Shown: positions 1-5,865, numbered from the stretch's first letter. The stretch is DNA of 6,349 bases from Bordetella parapertussis (GCA_943328885.2 CALQBT020000169.1:1-6349), one strand, 5' to 3'. A program made the numbers and translations. The notes: generated from the sequence alone by a model not told the origin.

Positions 1-1
1 C

Positions 2-166
2 AAGGCGATCGGCCAGGTCACCCGAGACCCGGAGTTCCTGAAGATCAATGCCGGTCTTTTCACGCAGCTGCGCTACCTCGACCCCGACCAGTACCGGACC
101 GTGATGCGCGACACCGAGACCGGATTCCGCAAGCTCTGGGGCGAGATGCCCTGGGGCGACAAGTAG
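2..166 (+). CDS. C-terminal tail of a probable Bug/TctC-type periplasmic solute-binding protein (5' end outside window)
   Basis: An open frame enters from the left edge and ends at TAG 164-166, giving the last 54 residues of a protein. The tail contains a VTRDPEFLK segment, then LFTQLRYLDPDQYR and a C-terminal DTETGFRKLWGEMPW. This resembles the end of tripartite tricarboxylate (Bug/TctC) substrate-binding proteins: a helix with a D-P-E-F element, a 'YLDP.QYR' region, and a final acidic/aromatic helix that often ends near a Trp. Such proteins bind small carboxylates in the periplasm and are abundant in Burkholderiales. The signal peptide and ligand-binding domain lie outside the window, so the family call rests on the tail alone and the substrate cannot be guessed. 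The gene is convergent with the crotonase gene that follows, so the two are not one operon. Confidence 0.5.
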   Translation, partial: KAIGQVTRDPEFLKINAGLFTQLRYLDPDQYRTVMRDTETGFRKLWGEMPWGDK

Positions 167-227
167 CCGGGGCGCGAGCGGCCTGGCTCCGAGGTGTCAG
201 AACGCCTGCAAGACATTCGCTGACGAA

Positions 228-261
228 CAGGGCGTGGCAGCCCTGGTCAAGCGTCAGGGCT
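228..261. terminator. Competing hairpins between convergent genes, possible weak bidirectional terminator
   Basis: CAGGGC (228-233) can pair with GCCCTG (240-245) across a 6-nt loop. The same GCCCTG, extended to AGCCCTG (239-245), can instead pair with CAGGGCT (255-261) across a 9-nt loop. The element sits in the 98-bp gap between two convergent stop codons, where a terminator is expected. Neither side shows a clear T-tract, so intrinsic termination is uncertain. Confidence 0.25.
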
Positions 262-264
262 TGG

Positions 265-1038
265 TCACTCCGAGATCCAGTTCGGCTTGCGCTTTTCGGA
301 GAAGGCCTTCGGCCCCTCGATCCAGTCCTTGCTCATGCGCAGACGTGCGACGGCGTCGTACTCCACCTTCGCGGCGGCGAAGACGTCGGCGATGGCCAGG
401 CCGTCCATCACGGCCTGCTTGGTCGCGCGCAGTGACATCGGCGAGCATTCGAGCATCATTGCAGCCCATCTCTTGGCCTCGTTCAGGGCTTGCCCCTCGG
501 CGGCCAGCGCGGTGACGAAGCCCAGTTCGTAGCCTTCCTTGGCAGACACGTGGCGCGCGGTCAGCATCATGCCCATCGCTCGTTTCAGGCCAATGGCGCG
601 CGGCAGCCTTTGCATACCGCCGGCCAGCGCCGCCAAACCCACCTTCGGCTCGGGCAGCGCGAACTTGGCGTTCTCGGCCGCGACGATGATGTCGCAGGCC
701 AGAGCGATCTCGAAGCCGCCACCCATTGCCACGCCATTGACTGCGGCGATGATCGGTTTGATCAGCCCCTGGCGCGCCGTCAGACCGGCAAAGCCGGACG
801 GCACGAAGCCGCGCGTGCCGCCGCCGGCCTGGTATTTGAGGTCGTTGCCGGCAGAAAACGCACGCGGGCCGGCACCGGTGACAATCCCGACCCACTGCTC
901 GGGGTCGGCGGCGAAATCGTTCCACACGCGGTCGAGTTCGACGTGTGCCGGGTGGTGCAGCGCGTTCATCACGTCCGGGCGGTTCAGCGTGACGATGGTC
1001 AGGTGGCCTTCGCGCTCGATCTTGCAGAATTCAGTCAT
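265..1038 (-). CDS. Enoyl-CoA hydratase/isomerase (crotonase) family protein, CaiD-like
   Basis: This is a 257-residue crotonase-fold protein, close to the usual 255-265. It probably hydrates or dehydrates an acyl-CoA thioester in the cytoplasm. The oxyanion-hole segment is AFSAGNDLK (60-68). The second block is NGVAMGGGFEIALACD (101-116), followed by FALPEPKVGL (126-135). Both acidic residues used by true hydratases are present, E110 and E130, spaced 20 apart as in rat mitochondrial hydratase (E144/E164). A GFAGLT segment (82-87) and a C-terminal EGPKAFSEKRKP recall carnitinyl-CoA dehydratase CaiD (compared from memory). No caiA/caiB-like partner lies in the window, so the substrate is open. 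The start at 1038 is chosen over an upstream in-frame ATG (1167) because AAGGAGA lies 5 nt before it and homology begins at MTEFCKIERE; the upstream extension is low-complexity and unlike the family. It is transcribed away from the ROK gene. Confidence 0.9.
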   Translation of the reverse strand: MTEFCKIEREGHLTIVTLNRPDVMNALHHPAHVELDRVWNDFAADPEQWVGIVTGAGPRAFSAGNDLKYQAGGGTRGFVPSGFAGLTARQGLIKPIIAAVNGVAMGGGFEIALACDIIVAAENAKFALPEPKVGLAALAGGMQRLPRAIGLKRAMGMMLTARHVSAKEGYELGFVTALAAEGQALNEAKRWAAMMLECSPMSLRATKQAVMDGLAIADVFAAAKVEYDAVARLRMSKDWIEGPKAFSEKRKPNWISE

Positions 1039-1043
1039 CGCAG

Positions 1044-1050
1044 TCTCCTT
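1044..1050 (-). promoter_or_regulatory. Ribosome binding site of the crotonase gene
   Basis: On the - strand this reads AAGGAGA, 5 nt upstream of the ATG at 1038-1036. It is the best Shine-Dalgarno match in the window and fixes the start at 1038 rather than the longer frame beginning at 1167. Confidence 0.8.
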
Positions 1051-1063
1051 GCTTGGGTATTGG

Positions 1064-1129
1064 GGTTGAGGGGGTTGAAACCTTGGCCCGGATCGCGATG
1101 GACGTCGGGTTTGGCATTGAGGTTGAAAC
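1064..1129. repeat. Short GGTTGAAAC direct repeats in the divergent intergenic region
   Basis: GGTTGAAAC occurs exactly at 1073-1081 and 1121-1129. A degenerate copy, GGTTGAGGG (1064-1072), abuts the first one in tandem. On the - strand the element reads GTTTCAACC. All copies lie in the untranslated region upstream of the crotonase gene, 26-91 bp from its start. They could be a regulator binding site or chance. Confidence 0.3.
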
Positions 1130-1148
1130 AGGTGTCCTCCTGAGTATG

Positions 1149-1189
1149 CCGCGCCGGCTTCAGGCATGTGCGGCGCGGTCCTTTGTCAA
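1149..1189 (-). promoter_or_regulatory. Inverted repeat next to a consensus -35-like hexamer, candidate control region of the crotonase gene
   Basis: CCGCGCCG (1149-1156) is perfectly inverted as CGGCGCGG (1171-1178) with a 14-nt spacer. On the - strand a perfect TTGACA lies at 1189-1184, just upstream of this repeat. The hexamer 17 nt further on (TGCCTG) is a poor -10 match, so this is not a convincing unaided sigma-70 promoter. The placement fits an operator or activator site overlapping a promoter, or a hairpin in the 5' leader. Confidence 0.25.
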
Positions 1190-1286
1190 CCCGGTGGCGT
1201 GGCGGCCGGCCTTGAGCCCGTGTATTTCCCGAGCGAACCCGTCCATGCGCAGCACCGCAGGCCTGTGAACCAGCATCGAAAATATC

Positions 1287-2114
1287 ATGAGTGAAAACAC
1301 CATTGGCATCGACCTCGGCGGCACAAAGATGATGCTCTATTGCCAGGGAATCCACGAGCGGATTGAGACTGGATCGACGTTCACGCCGAATGACTTCTTC
1401 CGTCACCTCGGGACGTTTGTCGCGTCGAATCGGCTGTCGCCGAAGCGCATCGGCATCGCTGTTCCCGGTCTGGTCGACGCAGAGGGTGCGGTGCTTGGCT
1501 CTGATGTCTTGCCGCTGTTTTCAGGCTGGAAGCCAAAGCTCGACATGGCCGCGCTGAACGTCAAGTGGTGCGTGCTCAACGACGTCCAGGCGGCTTTGCT
1601 CGAAGAGATGCGGGATGCCCCGCTGGGCTTGACGGGCGGTGTGGTGATGGTCGGCACGGCGATTGGGGCGGGTCTGTTGGTTGACGGCAAACCGCTGTTG
1701 GGCGCGAGTGGCTGGGCCGGTGAACTCGGCTACTTTCCTGTCATGGTCGGCGATCGGGTCGAGAGGCTGGACAACCTGGCGGGAGGACATGCAATCGCTG
1801 CCCTTTGCGCGGTCTCGCCTGGCTTGATGGCAGAACAGGCGAACAACGGCGACCTTGCGACGCTGCAAGCCATCGCGTCTGGGGGTCGGGCGCTGGGTTT
1901 GGGGCTGGCAGCATTGATCAACCTGTTGAACCCTTCGCGTCTGGCCTTGGGTGGAGGGACTGTCGAGCTACCCGGCTACTGGGAGCAGGCGCTTCGTAGC
2001 GCTGGGGAGCACTCGATTCCTGAACTCTGGCGGGATTGCCGAATCTCCAAAGTTCGGGCGGGCGCGTTCGTCGTGGCCAAAGGGGCGATCCGTTCAGTGC
2101 TGCAAGCAGACTGA
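1287..2114 (+). CDS. ROK-family sugar kinase-like protein lacking the zinc-binding motif
   Basis: This 275-residue protein has the actin-like ATPase fold signs of the ROK family, which includes glucokinases, N-acetylhexosamine kinases and NagC/XylR-type repressors. The phosphate-1 loop is IGIDLGGTK (6-14). GIAVPGLVDAEG (56-67) is the second conserved block. The putative catalytic base is D99 in VLNDVQAAL. The ROK signature runs from VGTAIGAGLLVDGK (122-135) to GASGWAGELGY (139-149). NLLNPSRLALGGG (212-224) is the usual adenosine-side block. There is no N-terminal DNA-binding domain, so a kinase is more likely than a repressor. The zinc site is missing: the canonical His after GE.G is Y149, and no CxCGxxGCxE cluster follows. 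The sugar is unknown. No strong Shine-Dalgarno sequence precedes the ATG. By eye the codon use is less G/C-biased than the genes downstream. Confidence 0.85.
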   Translation: MSENTIGIDLGGTKMMLYCQGIHERIETGSTFTPNDFFRHLGTFVASNRLSPKRIGIAVPGLVDAEGAVLGSDVLPLFSGWKPKLDMAALNVKWCVLNDVQAALLEEMRDAPLGLTGGVVMVGTAIGAGLLVDGKPLLGASGWAGELGYFPVMVGDRVERLDNLAGGHAIAALCAVSPGLMAEQANNGDLATLQAIASGGRALGLGLAALINLLNPSRLALGGGTVELPGYWEQALRSAGEHSIPELWRDCRISKVRAGAFVVAKGAIRSVLQAD

Positions 2115-2278
2115 CCCTCGCAAGCTCACAAGTGCTGCCGCCTACACTGAACAGGTCGGCGCGAACACCCAGTGCCGCGTCAAGCGCTTGCGCAGGCCGT
2201 GCCCAAGGCCGGTGTTTGATTTCGCTGTCCCTTTGAGCGCTGCGGCGAGCATTCCCTATCGCAACGAGGGTTGAAATT
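2115..2278 (+). other. Intergenic region between the ROK gene and cdd, with a weak candidate promoter
   Basis: This 164-bp stretch has no supported gene. It holds a perfect 10-bp palindrome CAAGCGCTTG (2181-2190). A weak sigma-70-like pair, TTGAGC (2233-2238) and TATCGC (2257-2262) spaced by 18 nt, lies just before the cdd ribosome binding site. Either could serve the nucleoside genes, but the matches are poor. Confidence 0.2.
2266..2270 (+). promoter_or_regulatory. Ribosome binding site supporting the TTG start of cdd
   Basis: GAGGG at 2266-2270 is followed by 8 nt and then TTG at 2279. The in-frame ATG at 2312 has no comparable sequence before it. This is why the rarer TTG start is preferred. 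Confidence 0.5.
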
Positions 2279-2716
2279 TTGATCCCCCTGGATGACGCAT
2301 TGACGCAGACCATGGCCCCGCTGCTGGTCGCCGCCCGCGCGGCGCGCGAGCGGGCTTATGCGCCTTACTCGCGCTTTGCGGTCGGCGCAGCGCTGCTCGA
2401 TGAGCAGGGCCGGGTCCATGCCGGCTGCAATGTCGAGAACGCTGCCTACCCGCAGAGCCAGTGCGCCGAGGCTTCGGCGATCGCCCAGTTGGTCGTGGCA
2501 GGCGGCAGCCGGATTCTGGCCGCGGTGGTGGTTGGCGTGGCCGACGACCCGGTCACCCCCTGCGGTGGTTGCCGTCAGCGCCTGCGCGAATTCGCTTCGG
2601 ACGACGCGCCGGTCTGGGCTGCCGACCTGCAGACCGTGCGCGCCCGGTACACGCTCGGGCAATTGTTGCCGGCCAGCTTCGGCCCCGGCCACCTGATGGT
2701 TCACGCCAAACCATGA
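2279..2716 (+). CDS. cdd: Cytidine deaminase (homotetrameric type)
   Basis: This 145-residue protein should hydrolytically deaminate cytidine and deoxycytidine to uridine and deoxyuridine in pyrimidine salvage. The fold markers are in order: AYAPYSRFAVGAAL (26-39), the ribose-binding GCNVENAAY (49-57), the catalytic QCAEAS (61-66) with zinc ligand C62 and proton-shuttle E64, and PCGGCRQ (94-100) with zinc ligands C95 and C98. It ends in the usual LLPASF block. Its length matches the short, one-domain tetrameric enzymes such as Bacillus subtilis Cdd (136 residues) rather than the E. coli dimer of about 294. The TTG start is chosen on its ribosome binding site; starting at ATG 2312 would remove 11 residues outside the conserved core. 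The stop overlaps the phosphorylase start by 4 nt (ATGA), so the two are almost certainly co-translated. Confidence 0.93.
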   Translation: MIPLDDALTQTMAPLLVAARAARERAYAPYSRFAVGAALLDEQGRVHAGCNVENAAYPQSQCAEASAIAQLVVAGGSRILAAVVVGVADDPVTPCGGCRQRLREFASDDAPVWAADLQTVRARYTLGQLLPASFGPGHLMVHAKP

Positions 2717-3552
2717 GCTTCGGATCCCTGCCGGCCGCGATTGAACACAGCGTTGCCCGAATCCGCACGTTGGCACCGGGCCGCGCGCCGCGGCTGGCGC
2801 TGGTGCTGGGGTCGGGCTGGGACGGCGTCGCCGACATCGTCGAGGACGCGGTCGACATCGCTTATGCCGAGCTGCCGGCCTTCCCGGTGCTCGGCGTGGC
2901 CGGCCATGCCGGCAGTCTGCGGCTGGGCCGCATCGGTTGCGGCGCAAATTCGCGCGAGGTCGTGCTGCTGCGCGGCCGTCAGCATGCGTACGAGACCGGC
3001 GATGCCGCTGGCATGAAGGGGGCGATCCGCAGTCTGGCTGCGCTGGGCTGCCGCGCGCTGTTGCTGACCAATGCCGCCGGCAGCCTGGCCACCGAGATGG
3101 CACCGGGCTCGCTGATGCTGATCAACGACCACCTCAACATGGTCCAGCGAACGCCGCTGCACGGCGAACCCGGCGTCGGCCGTTTCGTCGACATGGTCGA
3201 CGCCTACGACCCGGCGTTGCGCGAGCAGGCCACCGCTGCAGCGACGCAGGCCGGCATCGCGCTGCACCAGGGCGTTTACGCCTGGGTGCTGGGCCCGCAG
3301 TTCGAAACGCCGGCGGAGATCCGCATGCTGCAGCTGCTGGGCGCACAGGCCGTGGGCATGAGCACGGTGCCCGAGACCATCCTGGCGCGCCATGCCGGCC
3401 TGCGGGTGCTGGGTTTGTCGTTGCTGACCAACATGGGCGCGGGCCTGTCGACCGAGATCCTGAGCCACGCCCACACGCTGCGCAGCGCGCAGACCAGTGC
3501 TGCGACCGCGGCGCGCTTGCTCGCAGCGATCGTGCCGGCGCTGGGGCTGTGA
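2713..3552 (+). CDS. Purine nucleoside phosphorylase, class II (trimeric PNP/MTAP family)
   Basis: This 279-residue enzyme should split purine nucleosides with phosphate into free base and (deoxy)ribose-1-phosphate. Comparison with human PNP (from memory) places the key residues. The phosphate loop is LGSGW with S34. GHAGSLRLG (64-72) carries the mobile His. RGRQHAYE (87-94) carries the Arg/His phosphate ligands. LLTNAAGSL (117-125), GPQFETPAE (194-202) with the base-binding E198, and VGMSTVPE (214-221) follow. N240 in LLTNMG matches human N243, which gives preference for 6-oxopurines (inosine, guanosine). It is therefore unlike the hexameric DeoD class. The ATG overlaps the cdd stop (ATGA) and has no separate strong ribosome binding site, which points to translational coupling. 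It could also accept xanthosine, as XapA does; sequence alone does not decide. Confidence 0.92.
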   Translation: MSFGSLPAAIEHSVARIRTLAPGRAPRLALVLGSGWDGVADIVEDAVDIAYAELPAFPVLGVAGHAGSLRLGRIGCGANSREVVLLRGRQHAYETGDAAGMKGAIRSLAALGCRALLLTNAAGSLATEMAPGSLMLINDHLNMVQRTPLHGEPGVGRFVDMVDAYDPALREQATAAATQAGIALHQGVYAWVLGPQFETPAEIRMLQLLGAQAVGMSTVPETILARHAGLRVLGLSLLTNMGAGLSTEILSHAHTLRSAQTSAATAARLLAAIVPALGL

Positions 3553-3574
3553 TGCCGGCGCCGCGCGTGGCTGG

Positions 3575-3580
3575 GACAAT
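3575..3580 (+). promoter_or_regulatory. Candidate -10 element (GACAAT) after the phosphorylase gene
   Basis: GACAAT lies 23 nt after the phosphorylase stop and 7 nt before the ATG of a small open frame. It matches TATAAT at four of six positions, but no good -35 sits 16-18 nt upstream. It would give the nucleotidase its own transcript, consistent with the 178-bp gap before that gene. Weak. Confidence 0.2.
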
Positions 3581-3587
3581 CGGCGCG

Positions 3588-3713
3588 ATGAGCCCTGCGA
3601 ACAAGGCCCTGACCGAGCACCCGCGTTGTCGCATCGCTGCGCACGGACTTCGCAACGAGGGCGAGGCTGTTCTTGCGGGCAACCCCCAAGCTGAGGCAAT
3701 GTTCCATTGCTGA
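3588..3713 (+). CDS. Possible 41-residue open frame or gene remnant in the PNP-nucleotidase gap
   Basis: An ATG at 3588, 7 nt after the GACAAT element, opens a 41-residue frame beginning MSPANKALTEHPRC and ending in AEAMFHC. It is hydrophilic, with two cysteines, no signal peptide and no membrane segment. I recognise no family. There is no ribosome binding site. It could be a leaderless small protein, the stub of a lost gene, or chance; in GC-rich DNA a frame this short is not significant by itself. It is the only candidate gene in the 178-bp gap. Confidence 0.15.
   Translation: MSPANKALTEHPRCRIAAHGLRNEGEAVLAGNPQAEAMFHC
3696..3710 (+). other. Perfect short hairpin upstream of the nucleotidase gene
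   Basis: GCAATG (3696-3701) pairs perfectly with CATTGC (3705-3710) around a TTC loop, flanked on each side by CTGAG. It ends 20 nt before the nucleotidase ATG and has no T-tract. It could be a small operator or an mRNA hairpin near the start codon, which lacks a clear ribosome binding site. Confidence 0.25.
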
Positions 3714-3730
3714 GACATCGAGCCAAACCC

Positions 3731-5398
3731 ATGCGCCTGCCCATCACCTTTCTCGCCTGCGCCGCCGCGCTGCTGGCCGGCTGCGCCACGCCGCCGGCCG
3801 CGACCTCGTCGACCCCCTCCGCGACGGTCAAGGTCCAGATCCTGGCGATCAACGACTTCCACGGCAACCTCAAGCCGCCGCTGGACGGCATCCGCGTCAG
3901 AGACCCGGCCAACCCGGACAAGCGCATCAACGTCGATGCCGGCGGTGCCGAATACCTGGCGACCCAGGTCGCGCTGCTGCGCGCCAGGAATGCCAACCAT
4001 GTCTTCGTCGCTGCGGGTGACCTGATCGGCGCAAGCCCGCTGCTGAGCGCGCTGTTCCACGACGAGCCGACCGTCGAGGCGCTGAGCCTGATGGGGCTGG
4101 AAGCCAGCGCAGTGGGCAACCACGAGTTCGACAAGGGCGCGACCGAGCTGCTGCGCATGCAGCGCGGCGGCTGCAGCCCGGCCGACGGCTGCAAGGGGCC
4201 GAAGCCATTCAAGGGCGCGGGCTATCAGTACCTGGCGGCCAGCACGGTCGTCGAAGCAACCGGCCAGACGCTGTTTCCGGCCTACCACGTCAAGACCTTC
4301 GAGGGCATCCCGGTGGCTTTCATCGGCCTGACGCTCAAGGGCACGCCGAACATCGTGGTGCCGTCCGGCGTGGCGGGTCTGCGCTTCGATGACGAGGCCC
4401 AGACCATCAACCGCCTGGTGCCCGGGCTGCGCGCCCAAGGCATCGAGGCCATCGTCGTGCTGATCCACGAAGGCGGCGTCCCGGTTGGCGACTACAACGA
4501 GTGCCCTGGCATCAGCGGGCCGATCGTCGACATCGTCAAAAAGCTCGACAAAGCCGTCGACCTGGTGATCAGCGGCCACACCCACCGCGCCTACAACTGC
4601 CGCATCGACGGCCGGCTGGTCACCAGCGGCGACAAGTACGGCACCATCGTCACTGCGATCGACCTGGTGCTCGACCGCCAGACCCGCGATGTCGTCAGCG
4701 CGCAGGCCGAGAACCACATCGTTCGCAACGCCACGCTGGCCAAGGCGCCCGAGCAGACGGCGTTGATCGCGCAGTACGAACAACTCGCCGAGCCGCTGGC
4801 CAAGCGCGTGGTCGGTCGCATCGCTGCGGCGCTGCCGCGCGACAGCACCCCCGCCGGCGAGACAGTGCTGGGCCAGGTGGTGGCGGACGCGCAACTCGCC
4901 GCCACGCGCGATGCAGGCGCGCAGATCGCGTTGATGAACCCGGGCGGCATTCGCGCTTCGCTCGCGCTGCCGGCTGACGGCCTGGTGCGCTACGAAGACC
5001 TGTTCTCGGTCCAGCCTTTCTACAACAACCTGGTGACGATGACGCTGAGCGGCGCGCAGATCCTGCAACTGCTCGAGCAGCAGTGGGTCGGCCAGGTTTC
5101 GGCGCGGCTGATGCAGGTCTCGCGCGGCTTTGGCTACACCTGGGACGCTGCGCGACCGCTGGGCCAGCGAGTCGTGCCGGGCAGCGTGAGCTTGGACCGC
5201 AAGCCGCTCGACCCTGCAGCGCGCTACCGCGTCACCGTCAACGCCTTCATGGCCGACGGCGGCGACAGCTTTACGGCGCTCAAGGTCGGCACCGACCGGC
5301 GCACCGGCATGATGGATGTCGACGCGCTCGAGCGCTACGTGCAGGCGAACCCGACGCTGGCCCCGGGCAAGCTCGACCGCATCGCGCGCTTGAACTGA
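3731..5398 (+). CDS. Lipoprotein bifunctional metallophosphatase/5'-nucleotidase (UshA-like)
   Basis: This 555-residue secreted enzyme should dephosphorylate extracellular or periplasmic nucleotides so the nucleosides can be taken up. Residues 1-18 form a lipoprotein signal ending in lipobox LAGC with C18 lipidated; Ala at +2 predicts the outer membrane under the E. coli Lol rule. The N-terminal metallophosphatase domain carries the two-metal motifs NDFHG (41-45), GDLIG (96-100), VGNHEFDKG (128-136), IHEGG (245-249) and GHTH (282-285). The C-terminal nucleotidase domain has MNPGGIRAS (402-410), SVQPFYNNLVT (426-436) and VNAFMADGGDSF (503-514); F430 and F506 are the likely base-stacking pair (UshA F429/F498). 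Four further cysteines (148, 154, 258, 290) could form disulfides. ATG 3731 is chosen over TTG 3707 because the signal peptide starts there. The ribosome binding site is weak. The broken deoA begins 5 nt after the stop. Confidence 0.92.
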   Translation: MRLPITFLACAAALLAGCATPPAATSSTPSATVKVQILAINDFHGNLKPPLDGIRVRDPANPDKRINVDAGGAEYLATQVALLRARNANHVFVAAGDLIGASPLLSALFHDEPTVEALSLMGLEASAVGNHEFDKGATELLRMQRGGCSPADGCKGPKPFKGAGYQYLAASTVVEATGQTLFPAYHVKTFEGIPVAFIGLTLKGTPNIVVPSGVAGLRFDDEAQTINRLVPGLRAQGIEAIVVLIHEGGVPVGDYNECPGISGPIVDIVKKLDKAVDLVISGHTHRAYNCRIDGRLVTSGDKYGTIVTAIDLVLDRQTRDVVSAQAENHIVRNATLAKAPEQTALIAQYEQLAEPLAKRVVGRIAAALPRDSTPAGETVLGQVVADAQLAATRDAGAQIALMNPGGIRASLALPADGLVRYEDLFSVQPFYNNLVTMTLSGAQILQLLEQQWVGQVSARLMQVSRGFGYTWDAARPLGQRVVPGSVSLDRKPLDPAARYRVTVNAFMADGGDSFTALKVGTDRRTGMMDVDALERYVQANPTLAPGKLDRIARLN

Positions 5399-5403
5399 GC
5401 GCG

Positions 5404-5865
5404 ATGCTCGCGCAGGCGCTGATCGGTATCAAGCGCGACGGCGGCACGCTGAGCCCGTCGCAGATCCAATCCTTCGTGCAGGGCTTGGTCGACGAGCGCT
5501 GGAGCGAGGGCCAGGTCGCCGCGATGGCGATGGCCATCCTGCTCAAGGGCATGACGCGCGGCGAATGCGTCGCGCTGACGCAGGCGATGACGCATTCGGG
5601 CCAGGTGCTGGACTGGGCCGATGCCGGTCTGACCGGGCCGGTGCTCGACAAGCTGCAATCGCTACCGGGCTATGACATCGCGCCGCCGCGCGAGCAGCTG
5701 CTGCGCGTGCTGTGCGAGGCCGGCTGCGCGATCGTCGGCGCCAGCGCCGAACTGGCACAGGCCCGACCGCTTCGCCCGCGCGTCGGCGCCCTCCGCCGAG
5801 CTCGACGACTACCAGGCCGAGCGCGCGGGTGTCCCGTCATCGAGACCTTGCTGCCCACAGCATGA
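5404..5865 (+). pseudogene. deoA: Remnant of thymidine phosphorylase: internal deletion, truncation and chimeric tail
   Basis: The open frame encodes 153 residues against about 440 for intact DeoA, which releases thymine and deoxyribose-1-phosphate from thymidine. Residues 1-83 follow the DeoA N-terminus: IKRDGGTLS, SEGQVAAMAMAI (34-45), MTHSGQVLDW and GPVLDK (78-83). In E. coli DeoA the next residues are the phosphate-binding HSTGG region through to GGTLDK. Here GPVLDK runs straight into LQSLPGYDI (84-92), so about 42 residues are gone in frame, including the family signature. Homology resumes to SAELAQA (about 120) and then stops, with the remaining roughly 275 residues missing. The last 33 residues are Arg/Pro-rich and unlike DeoA. 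Catalysis is very unlikely. The start lies 5 nt after the nucleotidase stop, and the stop overlaps the next start (ATGA), so the frame may still be translated and coupled to its neighbours. An assembly error is possible. Confidence 0.8.
5765..5865 (+). other. Out-of-frame coding remnant forming the tail of the deoA pseudogene
   Basis: Between 5765 and about 5836 the frame shifted by one base from deoA looks more like real coding. It reads DRFARASAPSAELDDYQAE with G/C in nearly every third position and a balanced acidic composition, whereas the deoA frame there is Arg-rich. The deoA frame then looks natural again at its end (VIETLLPTA and stop). An intact ancestor would need one frame correction near CCC 5762-5764 and another near 5832-5836. 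I do not recognise the family. It may be the 3' end of a lost gene that lay just upstream of the TrpF-like gene. Confidence 0.35.

Noticed and set aside
490..1143. Plus-strand open frame of 217 residues opposite the crotonase gene
   Set aside because: The opposite strand carries a full crotonase with both catalytic Glu residues and a good ribosome binding site; this frame has no family features.
1039..1167. 43-residue N-terminal extension of the crotonase from the ATG at 1167
   Set aside because: The extension is Pro/Gln/Ser-rich and unlike the family, and the internal ATG at 1038 has AAGGAGA 5 nt upstream.
3707..3730. Upstream TTG start for the nucleotidase adding MLRHRAKP
   Set aside because: It would bury the lipoprotein signal peptide; the ATG at 3731 gives a normal 18-residue signal and lipobox.
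2701..4212. Antisense open frame of 503 residues
   Set aside because: Low-complexity Arg/Ser/Gln composition, no motifs, opposite PNP and the nucleotidase N-terminus; a compositional shadow.
3134..5068. Antisense open frame of 644 residues opposite PNP and the nucleotidase
   Set aside because: It is His/Arg/Asp/Ala-rich with no recognisable domain and lies opposite two genes with clear catalytic motifs. Long antisense frames are expected where third codon positions are mostly G/C.
5404..5865. A novel short, functional phosphorylase-like protein
   Set aside because: The deleted stretch contains the phosphate-binding region, the sugar/base domain is missing and the tail is chimeric, so decay is the simpler reading.
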